DNA of 46,761 nt from JBDIBB01 sp039812685 (GCA_039812685.1 JBDIBB010000017.1:1-46761); one strand, 5' to 3'; positions 24,631 through 33,129 are shown, numbered from the stretch's first letter. Notes: generated by a model not told the origin, from the sequence alone. Numbers and translations: made by a program.

Positions 24631-26307
24631 TCAGCCCGTAATGGCGCCTACGGCCGCCGACCGTACGAGTCGCGCGTACTTCGCCAGCACGCCCGTGGTG
24701 TAGCGCGGCGCGGGCGCGGTCCACGCCGCGCGGCGGCGCGCGAGTTCGGCGGCGTCGACCATCACGTCGAGACGCGCCGAGTCGACGTCGATGAGGATGG
24801 GATCGCCATCGGCGAGCAGGGCGATGGGCCCGCCATCGGCGGCTTCCGGGGCGAGGTGTCCGCCCATCAGCCCGCGCGTGGCGCCCGAGAATCGTCCGTC
24901 GGTGAGCAGGGCGACGTCCTCGCCGAGGCCGGCACCGATCAGCGCGGCGGTGACCGCCAGCATCTCGCGCATACCCGGGCCGCCGCGCGGCCCCTCGTGG
25001 CGGATCACCACCACGTCACCCTTCGAGATGCGCCCGGCCTGCACCGCCGCGAAGGCGGCCTCCTCGCCGTCGAAGACACGCGCCGGACCTTCGTGACGCC
25101 GTCGATCGTGTCCGACGAGTTTCAGCACGCAGCCCTCGGGCGCCAGCGATCCCCGCAGGATCACCAGGCCGCCGGTGGCCTTGATGGGCGAGGTCACCGG
25201 GCGAATCACCTCCTGCCCGGGCGCTTCGACCGCGCGTCCGGCCTCCTCGCCGATGCTCTGGCCGGTGACGGTGGGGGCCTCGCCGTGCAGCCGGCCGAGC
25301 GCGGCCAGCCGCTGCGTGAGCAGCCGCACGCCGCCGGCGCGGTGCAGGTCGACCGCCGCGAAACGCCCGCCCGGCTTGAGGTCGCACAGCAGGGGCGTGG
25401 CGCCGGTGATGGGGTTGAAGTCGTCGAGCGTGAGCGGAACGCCCGCCTCGTGGGCGATGGCCAGCAGGTGCAGCACGGCATTGGTGGATCCGCCGCTGGC
25501 GGCCACCCCGGCGATTGCGTTCTCGAACGCCGGGCGGGTGAGCAGCGAACGCGGCGTGCGCCCGGCGCGCAGCGCCTCGACGGCGAGCCGCCCGCAGCGC
25601 CGCGCCTCCTCGGGCTTGGCCGGATGCGTGGCGGGCACGCTGGCGCTGCCCATCGGCGCCACGCCCAGCAGTTCGCACACCATCGCCATGGTGTTGGCGG
25701 TGAACTGGCCGCCGCAGGCGCCCGCGCCCGGGCAGGCGTGGTCCTCCACCGCGCGCAGTCCCTCGGCGTCGAGCCGGCCGGCACCGTACGCGCCCACCGC
25801 CTCGAACACGTCCTGCACGGTGAGCGCACGGTCCTCGATGCAGCCGGCGTCGATCGATCCGCCGTAGAGGATCGTGCCCGGCACGTCGAGCCGCGCCAGC
25901 GCCATCACCCCGCCCGGAATGGTCTTGTCGCAGGAGCAGAGCACGACGAGGGCGTCGAGGCCGTGACCGCGGGCGACGAGTTCGATCGAGTCGGCGATCA
26001 CCTCGCGCGAGACCAGCGAGGCGCGCATGCCCTCGGTGCCCATCGAGATGCCGTCGGACACCGCGATGGTGTTGAACTCCATCGGCGTGCCACCGGCTTC
26101 GCGCACGCCCTCTTTCACGTATTCGGCCAGCGTCCGCAGGTGGTAGTTGCACGGACCGATCTCGGTCCAGGTGTTGGCGATGCCGACGATGGGACGCGAG
26201 AGCGCGGCATCGTCGAACCCGATGGCCTTGAACATCGCCCGGGCCGGCGCCCGGTGCGGACCGTCGAGGAAGGCCGCGCTGCGCGGCCGTGGCGCCGCGT
26301 CACTCAT
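24631..26307 (-). CDS. ilvD: Dihydroxy-acid dehydratase
   Basis: A 558-residue iron-sulfur dehydratase for the third common step of branched-chain amino-acid synthesis. Cluster-binding cysteines are visible in SCDKTIPGG and in CPGAGACGGQFTANTM, with a third Cys in the N-terminal segment near GPCNYH. The C-terminal DGRFSGATRGL motif is intact. Length and motifs match functional IlvD rather than sugar-acid dehydratases (EDD). The ATG at 26307 overlaps the end of a possible 28-codon upstream frame. A good promoter lies about 140 bases upstream. Confidence 0.95.
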   Translation of the reverse strand: MSDAAPRPRSAAFLDGPHRAPARAMFKAIGFDDAALSRPIVGIANTWTEIGPCNYHLRTLAEYVKEGVREAGGTPMEFNTIAVSDGISMGTEGMRASLVSREVIADSIELVARGHGLDALVVLCSCDKTIPGGVMALARLDVPGTILYGGSIDAGCIEDRALTVQDVFEAVGAYGAGRLDAEGLRAVEDHACPGAGACGGQFTANTMAMVCELLGVAPMGSASVPATHPAKPEEARRCGRLAVEALRAGRTPRSLLTRPAFENAIAGVAASGGSTNAVLHLLAIAHEAGVPLTLDDFNPITGATPLLCDLKPGGRFAAVDLHRAGGVRLLTQRLAALGRLHGEAPTVTGQSIGEEAGRAVEAPGQEVIRPVTSPIKATGGLVILRGSLAPEGCVLKLVGHDRRRHEGPARVFDGEEAAFAAVQAGRISKGDVVVIRHEGPRGGPGMREMLAVTAALIGAGLGEDVALLTDGRFSGATRGLMGGHLAPEAADGGPIALLADGDPILIDVDSARLDVMVDAAELARRRAAWTAPAPRYTTGVLAKYARLVRSAAVGAITG

Positions 26308-26386
26308 GCGCGCGCCCCGCCACCGGCAGGAAACCGGCGCCGCGCCGGCTGGTCGTCATGTGTCGTCCGGATTCGCTCACGTGCAT
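26300..26386 (-). other. Possible 28-codon upstream reading frame overlapping the ilvD start
   Basis: ATG at 26384-26386 (or internal ATG at 26359) opens a short frame whose TGA at 26300-26302 overlaps ilvD codons 2-3 in another frame. Such an arrangement could couple translation. It has no run of Ile, Leu or Val codons, so it is not a classic attenuator peptide, and its ribosome site is poor. Confidence 0.25.
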
Positions 26387-26448
26387 CCTTCCCACGCCGT
26401 CCGACGTCCACGAGGGACCGGACCTGGGTTCGCTGGCGGGAAGTCCAG

Positions 26449-26477
26449 AGAATACGGGAGCGGGACGCGCGCGTCAA
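26449..26477 (-). promoter_or_regulatory. Sigma-70-type promoter for the ilv genes
   Basis: On the minus strand TTGACG (26472-26477) and TATTCT (26449-26454) are exactly 17 bases apart, matching 5 of 6 and 4 of 6 consensus bases. The predicted start near 26442 leaves a leader of about 135 bases to ilvD. The AT-rich stretch around it stands out in this GC-rich region. Confidence 0.6.
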
Positions 26478-26539
26478 ATTTATCTTCGTGACAGAGAGAT
26501 AAGGAATCGTGATGCTGGGCCGCCCGCCGGCACCGGCCG

Positions 26540-27055
26540 CTAGTCGTCGCCGGGATCCGTCGCCCGTGCCCGCGCGAACGCACGACGGATGGCGTCGGCC
26601 TCAAATCCCCGCCGCAGCAACGCGGCGAAGACACGGCGCGCGACCGCCGGCTCGGCGAGGTCCCCGCCACCGGCGCGCCGCCGCAGGGCGTGCTCGAGCG
26701 AGGCCGCCTCCGCGTCGGGATCGCACGCCTGATCCACGGCGGCCCGCGCGAGATCGCCGTCGATGCCCATCGCGGCCAGCTCGCGGAGGATGCGGCCGCG
26801 GCCGCGCCGCTTCACCCGCGACGCCGTGACCGCGTAGCTCCGCGCCACGCGCGCATCGTCGAGCAGGCCGCGTTCCGCCAGCCCGGAGAGGACGGCCTCG
26901 ACCTCGGGCGGACGTGCGCCGGCCTCCAGCAGGCGGCCGCGCAGCTGGTGGCGCGAGAACTCGCGGCGGCCGAGCAGGCGCAGCGCGAGCGCGCGCAGCG
27001 CCCCACCCGATGGCGGATCTGCCGGTTCGACCTGTCCTCGGCGGGCGGTGCTCAC
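26540..27055 (-). CDS. recX: RecX family regulatory protein
   Basis: RecX modulates RecA filaments. The 171-residue protein has the family's repeated three-helix units: ALRLLGRREFSRHQLRGRLL at about residues 25-44, the GLLDDARVARSYA segment, RGRGRILREL, and a C-terminal RRGFEADAIRRAF. The start is GTG at 27055; the first 18 residues are polar and variable, so an internal start cannot be excluded. recA is not in the window. A MITE-like repeat starts 42 bases upstream. Confidence 0.85.
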   Translation of the reverse strand: MSTARRGQVEPADPPSGGALRALALRLLGRREFSRHQLRGRLLEAGARPPEVEAVLSGLAERGLLDDARVARSYAVTASRVKRRGRGRILRELAAMGIDGDLARAAVDQACDPDAEAASLEHALRRRAGGGDLAEPAVARRVFAALLRRGFEADAIRRAFARARATDPGDD

Positions 27056-27097
27056 ACGACGACGATAGCACCGTCGCGAACGCCCCGGTCACGCGGG

Positions 27098-27263
27098 CTA
27101 GCAGCCCGTGGCGAAAGTGGCGCTGCATTCGACGGGCGGGGCATCCCGGCTGGCGGCGTTGCTCCTCCCTCAAATACTGGCCGTATTCTCGGTCGTCGCG
27201 CCTGGCCAGCCGGGCGCCGCGCCCGTCTCGGTGCGACGCGGCACTTCCACCACGGACTGCCAG
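27098..27263. mobile_element. MITE-like 166-bp repeat, copy 1
   Basis: Begins CTAGCAGCCCGTGG and ends CCACGGACTGCCAG, imperfect terminal inverted repeats of 14 bases. It matches copy 2 (31755-31920) at all but 7 of 166 positions without gaps. It has no coding capacity of its own. The interior is also partly self-complementary. It occupies the gap between recX and the DUF2142 gene. Confidence 0.8.
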
Positions 27264-27285
27264 GCGCGCGGGGGCAGGCGGAGGT

Positions 27286-27342
27286 AAAATCACACCCGAC
27301 GCCGATTTTGCGCACCGCAAAATTACACCCGACCCCGATTTT
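27286..27342. repeat. Two 24-base imperfect repeats with a 33-base period
   Basis: AAAAT(C/T)ACACCCGAC(G/C)CCGATTTT occurs at 27286-27309 and 27319-27342, and a further CCGATTTT follows. Its AT-rich ends contrast with the surroundings. It fills most of the remaining gap before the DUF2142 gene. In this 364-base gap I see no other gene. Confidence 0.65.
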
Positions 27343-27419
27343 CCGATTTTCGATCTTGCCGCGTCGTGGCTGCGCGTGACGTGCGGTCCCGACGAGAGTG
27401 GGCCGACGGAGACTGAGAG

Positions 27420-29405
27420 TTGATCTCACGCCTGACGGCCGCAGTGACCCTGGTGGCGCTCGTGGCGGGCGGCACCACGCTGACCGTGGTGCGGCGCGCC
27501 TGGTGGGCGCCCGGAGAGGTGACGCACAGAGGAGTGTTTCCGGGCGAGGAGTGGATCGATGGCGCGCAACGGCGGCGCTTCCGCGCCTACGGAAAGGTCG
27601 AGGTGCCCGATCCGGGCTGGCGCCCCCTGCGCGTGTCGATGGCGTTGGCGCCCGCTCCCGGCGCACCGCACGGGGACTCTCTCGTCGACATCTCGATCGA
27701 CGATCGCCTCGTGCAGTCGGCCCGGGTCGGGCCCGGCTCGACGCTGATCAGCATCCGCCTGACCGACGCCGCAGCGACGGATGGCCGGCTCGAGTTCCAG
27801 TTCCGGTCGCAGGTGTTCGACGAAGAGGAACACGGCATCGCCATCGGGACGGTGACCGTGACGCCGGAGATCGGGGCCTGGTCGCTGGTGAGGTTCGGAC
27901 TGCCCGGGGCCACCGCCGGGGCACTGCTGTGGTGGCTGTGGCGGTGGCCGTGGCCGCGCAGGCCGGCCACGCGACCTCCGGGGGCGGCGGCGCCCCCGAT
28001 GTCGCCGGCGAGTGAGTCCGGCGCCCGTCGGTCGCCACGATGGCATGCGTGGGCCGCCGCGGCGGTCTCGACGGCGATCGTCCTCCCGTGGGTCGTCCTG
28101 AAGCCGCCGATGCAGGCGCCCGATGAGCCGGCGCACCTGGCACGGGTGCTGGCGTGGCCGCAGGTGCCATGGCTGAGCGCGTCGGATGAGGTTCCGGTGC
28201 TCGAGCGACGCTGGAACCCGCTGGCCAGCATGCCGCCCGAACTCGCGGCCTTGCCGTTCCAGCCGGATCATCAGCTCACGACGGCGCAGATCGCGGCGCT
28301 CGCGCGCAAGCCGTGGCCGGATGCGCCAGGCTACCGCCAGGTGTTCACCCAGGCCTGGGCCTATCCGCCGGGGTTCTATGCCGCGGTGTTCCTGGCGGGC
28401 CAGCCCCTTGTCTGGGCGAGTTCCGCGACCCCCTACCAGAGCGTCTACCTCTACCGTGCGGTGGTGGCGCTGCTCGCCGCATCCTGCTGGACGTGGCTGT
28501 TCGTGGCGCTGCGCGGCGCGGCCCTGACGGATCGCCAGCGCTGGTTCGTCCTCGGCGTGTGCCTGGCGAATCCGATGGTGGCCTCGCTCTCTTCGTCGAT
28601 CAATCCCGACGCCCTGCTCGTCCCGCTGCTGATGCTCGCCATGGTCTACGGCTACCGGGCGATGGTTGCCGGTGGCGACCGCGGGACGCTGCTGGGCGTG
28701 CTGCTGCTGGCCGCGCTCACGAAGTACTCGGCGCTGGTCGTCATGGCAGCCCTCGCGGCGACGGCTCTCCTGCTGGTGCTCACGCGCCGCCTGGGCTGGC
28801 GCGTCGCGACCGACGGCCTCCGGCCGGTGGCGGCGGCCGGGATCCTGATGCACCTCACGTTCTCGATGTGGGCGCCGCTTGCGTTGTACGGCACGCCGCG
28901 TGCGCCGGGCCTGTCCAGCTACTGGGCCGCGCTGGTCACCTACGGCTGGCGCCGCTGGGTCTCGTTCTGGGGCAAGCTCGGATGGCTCGACTACGAGGGC
29001 CCGGAGTGGCTGTACGTCGCCCTGCTCTGGCTGATGATGGCGAACCTCGTGCTGGCCGCGCCCAGGCTGGCGCGGGAGTGGCGTCGGGCGGAGTTCGGCG
29101 CCGTCACGATCGTCGTCTCGGTGGCCTTCATCGCGGGGGTGATGGCGGGCGAATACGTCAACCTGTCGAAGACGGGGCTCACCTTCCAGGGCCGCTACGT
29201 GCTGCCGGCGCTGCTCGGTGTGGCGATGATGCTGCTGGCGTCGTGGCGGGCGGCACGGTGGGCGTTTCTCGCCGTCCTGCTCGCGCTCCACGTGTCGCTC
29301 GCGCAGGGCTCGGTGACGCGCTACTACGGTGATGCCCGCACCTGGCTCACGTCGATGCCCTGGCTGGGCCCCGGCGACGCGGGAGCGGAGCGACGCATGG
29401 AGTGA
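27420..29405 (+). CDS. DUF2142-family multi-pass membrane protein
   Basis: A 661-residue membrane protein of the DUF2142 type, related in layout to GT-C glycosyltransferases and found with cell-surface polysaccharide genes. After an N-terminal span it has a soluble beta-rich region (about residues 35-165), then the signature PPMQAPDEPAHLARVL. About nine further hydrophobic spans follow, with the conserved SINPDALLVPLL, KYSALVV and late QGRYVLPALLG. The start is TTG at 27420, supported by GGAG eight bases upstream; the first ATG in frame would cut off the N-terminal span. The function is not established. It stands alone, convergent with pilT. Confidence 0.8.
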   Translation: MISRLTAAVTLVALVAGGTTLTVVRRAWWAPGEVTHRGVFPGEEWIDGAQRRRFRAYGKVEVPDPGWRPLRVSMALAPAPGAPHGDSLVDISIDDRLVQSARVGPGSTLISIRLTDAAATDGRLEFQFRSQVFDEEEHGIAIGTVTVTPEIGAWSLVRFGLPGATAGALLWWLWRWPWPRRPATRPPGAAAPPMSPASESGARRSPRWHAWAAAAVSTAIVLPWVVLKPPMQAPDEPAHLARVLAWPQVPWLSASDEVPVLERRWNPLASMPPELAALPFQPDHQLTTAQIAALARKPWPDAPGYRQVFTQAWAYPPGFYAAVFLAGQPLVWASSATPYQSVYLYRAVVALLAASCWTWLFVALRGAALTDRQRWFVLGVCLANPMVASLSSSINPDALLVPLLMLAMVYGYRAMVAGGDRGTLLGVLLLAALTKYSALVVMAALAATALLLVLTRRLGWRVATDGLRPVAAAGILMHLTFSMWAPLALYGTPRAPGLSSYWAALVTYGWRRWVSFWGKLGWLDYEGPEWLYVALLWLMMANLVLAAPRLAREWRRAEFGAVTIVVSVAFIAGVMAGEYVNLSKTGLTFQGRYVLPALLGVAMMLLASWRAARWAFLAVLLALHVSLAQGSVTRYYGDARTWLTSMPWLGPGDAGAERRME

Positions 29406-29445
29406 TCGGCGCCGGACCGTCGCCGCGCATTCCGCCGCCGGGGCC

Positions 29446-30591
29446 TCAGCGACCGAAGCGGATGATGTCGGGATCGTCGCCGGCGGCGCGCATCATCGCA
29501 TCGCGCGCCATCTCGGCCGTCGTCGCGATGCCCTGCACCTTCAGCTTGAACTCGTCCTTGTTCGACGCGTAGCGCAGCGCGTCCTCGTAGGAGACGATCC
29601 CGCGCTCGTAGAGGCTGAAGATCGACTGGTCGAAGGTCTGCATGCCGTATTGCGACGTGCCGGAGGCGATCGCCCCGAGGATCAGGTGCGTCTTGTCCTT
29701 GTCGACGATGCAGTCGCGGATGAAGGGGGTGGCCACCATCACCTCGACGGCGGCGCAGCGCCCGAGGCCGGCCGCCCGGGGCATCAGGCGCTGGCTGATC
29801 ACCGCACGCAGCACGCTGGCGAGCTGGATGCGGATCTGCCGCTGCTGGTGCGGCGGGAAGACGGCGATGATGCGGTTGATGCTCTCGGGCGCGTCGAGCG
29901 TGTGCAGGGTCGAGAACACCAGGTGGCCCGTCTCGGCCGCCAGCAGGGCGGTCTCCACGGTCTCGAGGTCGCGCATCTCGCCGACGAGGATGACGTCCGG
30001 ATCCTGCCGCAGCGCGCTGCGCAGCGCGTGCGCGAAGCTGGGTGTGTCGACCGCCACCTCGCGCTGGTTCACGATCGAGAGGTGATCGCGGTGGAGGTAC
30101 TCGATGGGATCCTCCACCGTCATGATGTGGCTCGACCGCCCGTGGTTGACGTGGTCGATCATCGCGGCCAACGTCGTGCTCTTGCCCGATCCGGTGGTGC
30201 CGGTCACCAGCACCAGCCCGCGATCCTCCTCCGCGATGCGCTTGAGCACCTGCGGCAGACCGAGTTGGTCGATCGTGGGCACCGTCGTGGGGATGACGCG
30301 GAAGACCAGGCCCACCGTCCCGCGCTGGTGGTAGACGTTGCAGCGGAACCGTCCGAGCCCCGGCACGCTGTAGGCGAGATCCATCTCGCTCAGCTGGCGG
30401 AACCGCTCGAACTGGGCGCGCGGCATGATGGTGGCCGCAATCGCCTCGGTGTCCTCCCGGTCGAGCCGCTTGTCCTCGGTGGCCACGACCAGCGCGCCGT
30501 CCACCCGCATCATCGGATAGCTGCCGACCTTGAGGTGCAGGTCGGAGGCACGGCGTTCCACGGCTCCGCGAAGCAGGTCGTTGATGTGCAT
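29446..30591 (-). CDS. pilT: Type IV pilus retraction ATPase
   Basis: A hexameric secretion-superfamily ATPase of 381 residues that powers pilus retraction for twitching motility. Motifs present are Walker A GTTGSGKST near residue 130, the Asp box, Walker B ILVGEMRD, the His box FSTLHT, and the N-terminal ASDLHLKVG. Strictly PilT and PilU look alike; the MRAAGDDPDIIRFGR tail resembles neither a clear AIRNLIRE motif nor its loss, so PilU-like function remains possible. No other pil gene is adjacent. The chosen start is ATG at 30591, giving MHINDLLRG. Confidence 0.88.
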   Translation of the reverse strand: MHINDLLRGAVERRASDLHLKVGSYPMMRVDGALVVATEDKRLDREDTEAIAATIMPRAQFERFRQLSEMDLAYSVPGLGRFRCNVYHQRGTVGLVFRVIPTTVPTIDQLGLPQVLKRIAEEDRGLVLVTGTTGSGKSTTLAAMIDHVNHGRSSHIMTVEDPIEYLHRDHLSIVNQREVAVDTPSFAHALRSALRQDPDVILVGEMRDLETVETALLAAETGHLVFSTLHTLDAPESINRIIAVFPPHQQRQIRIQLASVLRAVISQRLMPRAAGLGRCAAVEVMVATPFIRDCIVDKDKTHLILGAIASGTSQYGMQTFDQSIFSLYERGIVSYEDALRYASNKDEFKLKVQGIATTAEMARDAMMRAAGDDPDIIRFGR

Positions 30592-30717
30592 GCGGCGTAC
30601 GATCCCCGGCCGACGCCGGCGCCGGTGGCCGGCCGCTGGCGGCACGGCCGCCCGCCGCGCGGCACGCGGGCGCCGGGGCAGACCTCCCCTGTGGTTATCG
30701 GCGGGGCGGGACCGTTG

Positions 30718-30743
30718 CAGTAGCGGCCTTCGAACGGCTACTG
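30718..30743. repeat. Inverted repeat spanning the ilvE stop codon
   Basis: CAGTAGC (30718-30724) pairs with GCTACTG (30737-30743), with partly pairing TTCGAA in between. It covers the ilvE stop at 30738-30740. It may act as a transcript-end hairpin but lacks a T-tract. Confidence 0.35.
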
Positions 30744-31670
30744 GCCGGCGGGCACGTAGGTGAGCCAGCCGTGGGTGTCTGGCGCCTCGCCGGTCACCGT
30801 CGCGAAGAAGGCCTTCTGCAGCCGCCGCGTGACGGGGCCCACCGTCCCGTCGCCCACCGCCAGCTTGTCGACGCTGCGGATCGGCGTCACCTCGACGGCC
30901 GTGCCGACGAAGAACATCTCGTCGGCCACGTAGATCGACTCGCGCTGGATGTGGCCCTCGCGCACCTCGTAGCCCAGTTCGCGCGCCAGCGTGATGACGG
31001 TGTCGCGCGTGATGCCCGGCAGGATGCCGTCGCTGGCCAGCGGCGTGTGCAGCACCCCCTGGCGCACCAGGAACACGTTCTGGCCGCTGCCTTCGCTGAG
31101 ATGGCCGCTGGTGTCGAGTGCGATGCCCTCACTGAATCCGCGTACGGTCGCCTCCATCTTGATCAGCTGGGCGTTGGCGTAGTTGGCCGTCGCCTTGGCC
31201 AGCGCGGGCAGGGTGTTGGGGGCGGGACGATGCCACGAGCTGACGCACACGTCGACGCCCTGCTCCTGGGCGTCGGCGCCCAGGTAGGCGCCCCATTCCC
31301 AGACCATGATGGCGCCGTCCACGGGACAGGGGAAGGGATTGATGCCCAGCGTCTCGTAGCCCCGGTAGATGATCGGGCGGATGTAACAGGCCGAGAGCCC
31401 GTTGGCGCGGATCGTCTCGAGCGTGGCCTCCGTCAGCTCGGCCTGCCCGAAGCGATAGTCCATCCGGTAGATCCGCGCCGAGTCGACCAGGCGCCGCAGG
31501 TGCGCGTCGAGCCGGAAGACGGCCGAACCGCGTGGCGTGTCGTAGCAGCGGATGCCCTCGAACACGCCGCTCCCGTAGTGCACGACGTGGCTGGCGAGGT
31601 GGATGGTCGCGTCCTGCCACTCGACCAGCCTGCCGTTCATCCAGATCTTGCCCGTGCCGCTGAAGCCCAT
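30738..31670 (-). CDS. ilvE: Branched-chain amino-acid aminotransferase
   Basis: A class IV PLP aminotransferase of 310 residues that performs the last step to valine, leucine and isoleucine. It shows WMNGRLVEWQDATIHLASH, VFEGIRCYDT, and the PLP-lysine region LAKATANYANAQLIK. SEGSGQNVFLV and GILPGITRDTVI complete the set typical of IlvE rather than D-amino-acid transaminases. AGGAG precedes the ATG. It sits apart from ilvDBHC by 4.4 kb, next to MITE copy 2. Confidence 0.93.
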   Translation of the reverse strand: MGFSGTGKIWMNGRLVEWQDATIHLASHVVHYGSGVFEGIRCYDTPRGSAVFRLDAHLRRLVDSARIYRMDYRFGQAELTEATLETIRANGLSACYIRPIIYRGYETLGINPFPCPVDGAIMVWEWGAYLGADAQEQGVDVCVSSWHRPAPNTLPALAKATANYANAQLIKMEATVRGFSEGIALDTSGHLSEGSGQNVFLVRQGVLHTPLASDGILPGITRDTVITLARELGYEVREGHIQRESIYVADEMFFVGTAVEVTPIRSVDKLAVGDGTVGPVTRRLQKAFFATVTGEAPDTHGWLTYVPAGQ

Positions 31671-31754
31671 CGCAACACACTCCTGCCCGCGTGAGGTCCC
31701 TGGCCGGTGACCGCGCCCGGAACGGGGCGCTCCCTGACGGGCCAGCCCCTGAGT

Positions 31755-31920
31755 CTAGCAGCCCGTGGCGAAAGTGGCGCTGCATTCGACGGGCGGGGCA
31801 TCCCGGCTGGCGGCGTTGCTCCTCCTTCGAATACCGGCCGTACTCTCGGTCGTCGCGCCTGGCCATCCGGGCGCCGCGCCCGTCTCGGTGCGACGCGGCA
31901 CGTCCACCACGGACTGCTAG
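31755..31920. mobile_element. MITE-like 166-bp repeat, copy 2
   Basis: CTAGCAGCCCGTGG at the left end and CCACGGACTGCTAG at the right end form 14-base terminal inverted repeats with one mismatch, better preserved than in copy 1. It has the same length and orientation as copy 1. It lies between ilvE and the kinase gene, both on the minus strand. The remaining gap bases (31671-31754 and 31921-31959) hold only the ilvE ribosome site. Confidence 0.82.
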
Positions 31921-31959
31921 CCCGAATGCCGCCGCGAGACAGCTCAGCCGCGATCGCCG

Positions 31960-32970
31960 TCACTGCTGCTCGCCGCAGAACGGGCACCGTGAGGCGCGCG
32001 CGTGCAGCGGCTTGCGACAGTTCCAGCAGAAACGGGCGCCGGCGGCCGCCGAACCCTCAGGTGGTCGCGCGCGTGGGACCGGGATCCCCTCCAATGGCGC
32101 CGCTGGAGACGCCGGCGGCGACGGCCGGGCCGGCTCGGCCTCGGGCAGCCGCACCGATGGCGGACGCCGCACCTGCGGTCGCAGGTCGAGCAGGTCGGCC
32201 AGCAGGTCCGACGCGCGCTGGTAGCGCCGCGTGAGGTCGGGCGCCATCGCCTGCAGGACGATGTCGTTCAGGCGCTTCGGGATGGCGGCGTTCTTCAGGC
32301 GCGGGGGGGTGATCAGCTCGCCCCGCAGCAGGCGATCGATGTCGGCCGGCGCCGGCGTGTCGTACGGCAGCACGCCCGTGAGCATCTGGTACATCGTCAC
32401 GCCGAGCGAGTAGAGATCGGAGGCGAACACGGCCTTGCCGTGGAACTGCTCCGGCGCCATGTAGGGCGGGCTGCCGATCACCGTGGTCCCGTGCGCGGCG
32501 ATCTCCAGGAAGCGCGACGTCCCGAAGTCGGCCACCTTGCACACGCCCTGATCCGACACGAGCACGTTGGCGGGACGCAGGTCGCGGTGCAGCACCCCCT
32601 GGCCGTGCGCGTGCTCGATCGCGTTGCAGATCTGCACCGTGTAGTCGAGCACGCGCGTGGTGTCGAGCGGGCCTTCGCGCGCGACGACCGCCTCGAGCGT
32701 CTCGCCCGGCACGTACTCCATCACGATGAAGAACAGGTTCTCCTGCTTCTCGGCCGTCGTGATGGCGACGATGTTGGGATGGTTGACGCTGGCGAGCAGG
32801 CGCGGTTCACGCAGCAGTTCGCCGAAGTCCAGCGCCTGCCGGTGCGGCACCTTCAGCGCCACCTTCTTGTCGATCCATGTGTCGATGGCGAGGTAGACGG
32901 TCCCGAACCCGCCGCTGCCGAGCGCCTGGACGATCCGGTACTTCCCGAGCAACTGCCCCTTGAACAGCAC
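31960..32970 (-). CDS. Ser/Thr protein kinase with C-terminal zinc ribbon
   Basis: A soluble Hanks-type kinase of 336 residues. The glycine loop GSGGFGTVY, ATP-binding Lys in VALKVP, catalytic loop HRDLRPANV, DFGTS and PPYMAPEQF are all present, so it should be active. The usual Lys of HRDLKP is Arg here. After a Pro-rich linker (about 270-310) comes a CWNC...CPFC zinc ribbon with Cys at about 315, 318, 329 and 332. No membrane span is seen. The GTG at 32968-32970 fits the start of the kinase fold, and TATACT lies eight bases upstream with no ribosome site, suggesting a leaderless mRNA. Target unknown. Confidence 0.85.
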   Translation of the reverse strand: MLFKGQLLGKYRIVQALGSGGFGTVYLAIDTWIDKKVALKVPHRQALDFGELLREPRLLASVNHPNIVAITTAEKQENLFFIVMEYVPGETLEAVVAREGPLDTTRVLDYTVQICNAIEHAHGQGVLHRDLRPANVLVSDQGVCKVADFGTSRFLEIAAHGTTVIGSPPYMAPEQFHGKAVFASDLYSLGVTMYQMLTGVLPYDTPAPADIDRLLRGELITPPRLKNAAIPKRLNDIVLQAMAPDLTRRYQRASDLLADLLDLRPQVRRPPSVRLPEAEPARPSPPASPAAPLEGIPVPRARPPEGSAAAGARFCWNCRKPLHARASRCPFCGEQQ

Positions 32971-32978
32971 CGTGCGGG

Positions 32979-32984
32979 AGTATA
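32979..32984 (-). promoter_or_regulatory. -10 box placed for a leaderless kinase transcript
   Basis: TATACT on the minus strand ends eight bases before the GTG start codon. A transcription start 7-9 bases downstream would fall at or next to the start codon. No good -35 box is visible. Confidence 0.4.
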
Positions 32985-33129
32985 CAGGGCTTGCGGCCGC
33001 CGCCGGTGCCGGGTGGATGGCGCCAATGGCCGGGCCGGCGGAGGCTTCGCCACGCGAGGGCAGGTCCGCGAGCCCGCTCCTGCCGCAACCCGACAGGCGC
33101 GGGAAGGCGTCCCGTGGCAACATGGGCCC

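Noticed and set aside
22909..26502. A 1197-codon open frame on the plus strand
   Set aside because: It is the antisense of ilvB and ilvD, both of which carry intact catalytic motifs. Its composition is Arg/His-rich and non-protein-like.
27098..27263. Short peptides encoded across the 166-bp repeat (Arg/Gln-rich on the minus strand)
   Set aside because: The differences between the two copies show no coding pattern, and there is no start with a ribosome site. The repeat is better explained as a non-coding element.
27286..27342. CRISPR-like repeat-spacer layout
   Set aside because: Only two units with a 9-base spacer and no cas genes. It is too short and too imperfect.
27098..31920. Composite transposon bounded by the two 166-bp repeats
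   Set aside because: The repeats are in direct orientation but the enclosed genes (DUF2142, pilT, ilvE) are ordinary chromosomal genes with no transposase, and no target duplication was seen around the whole segment.
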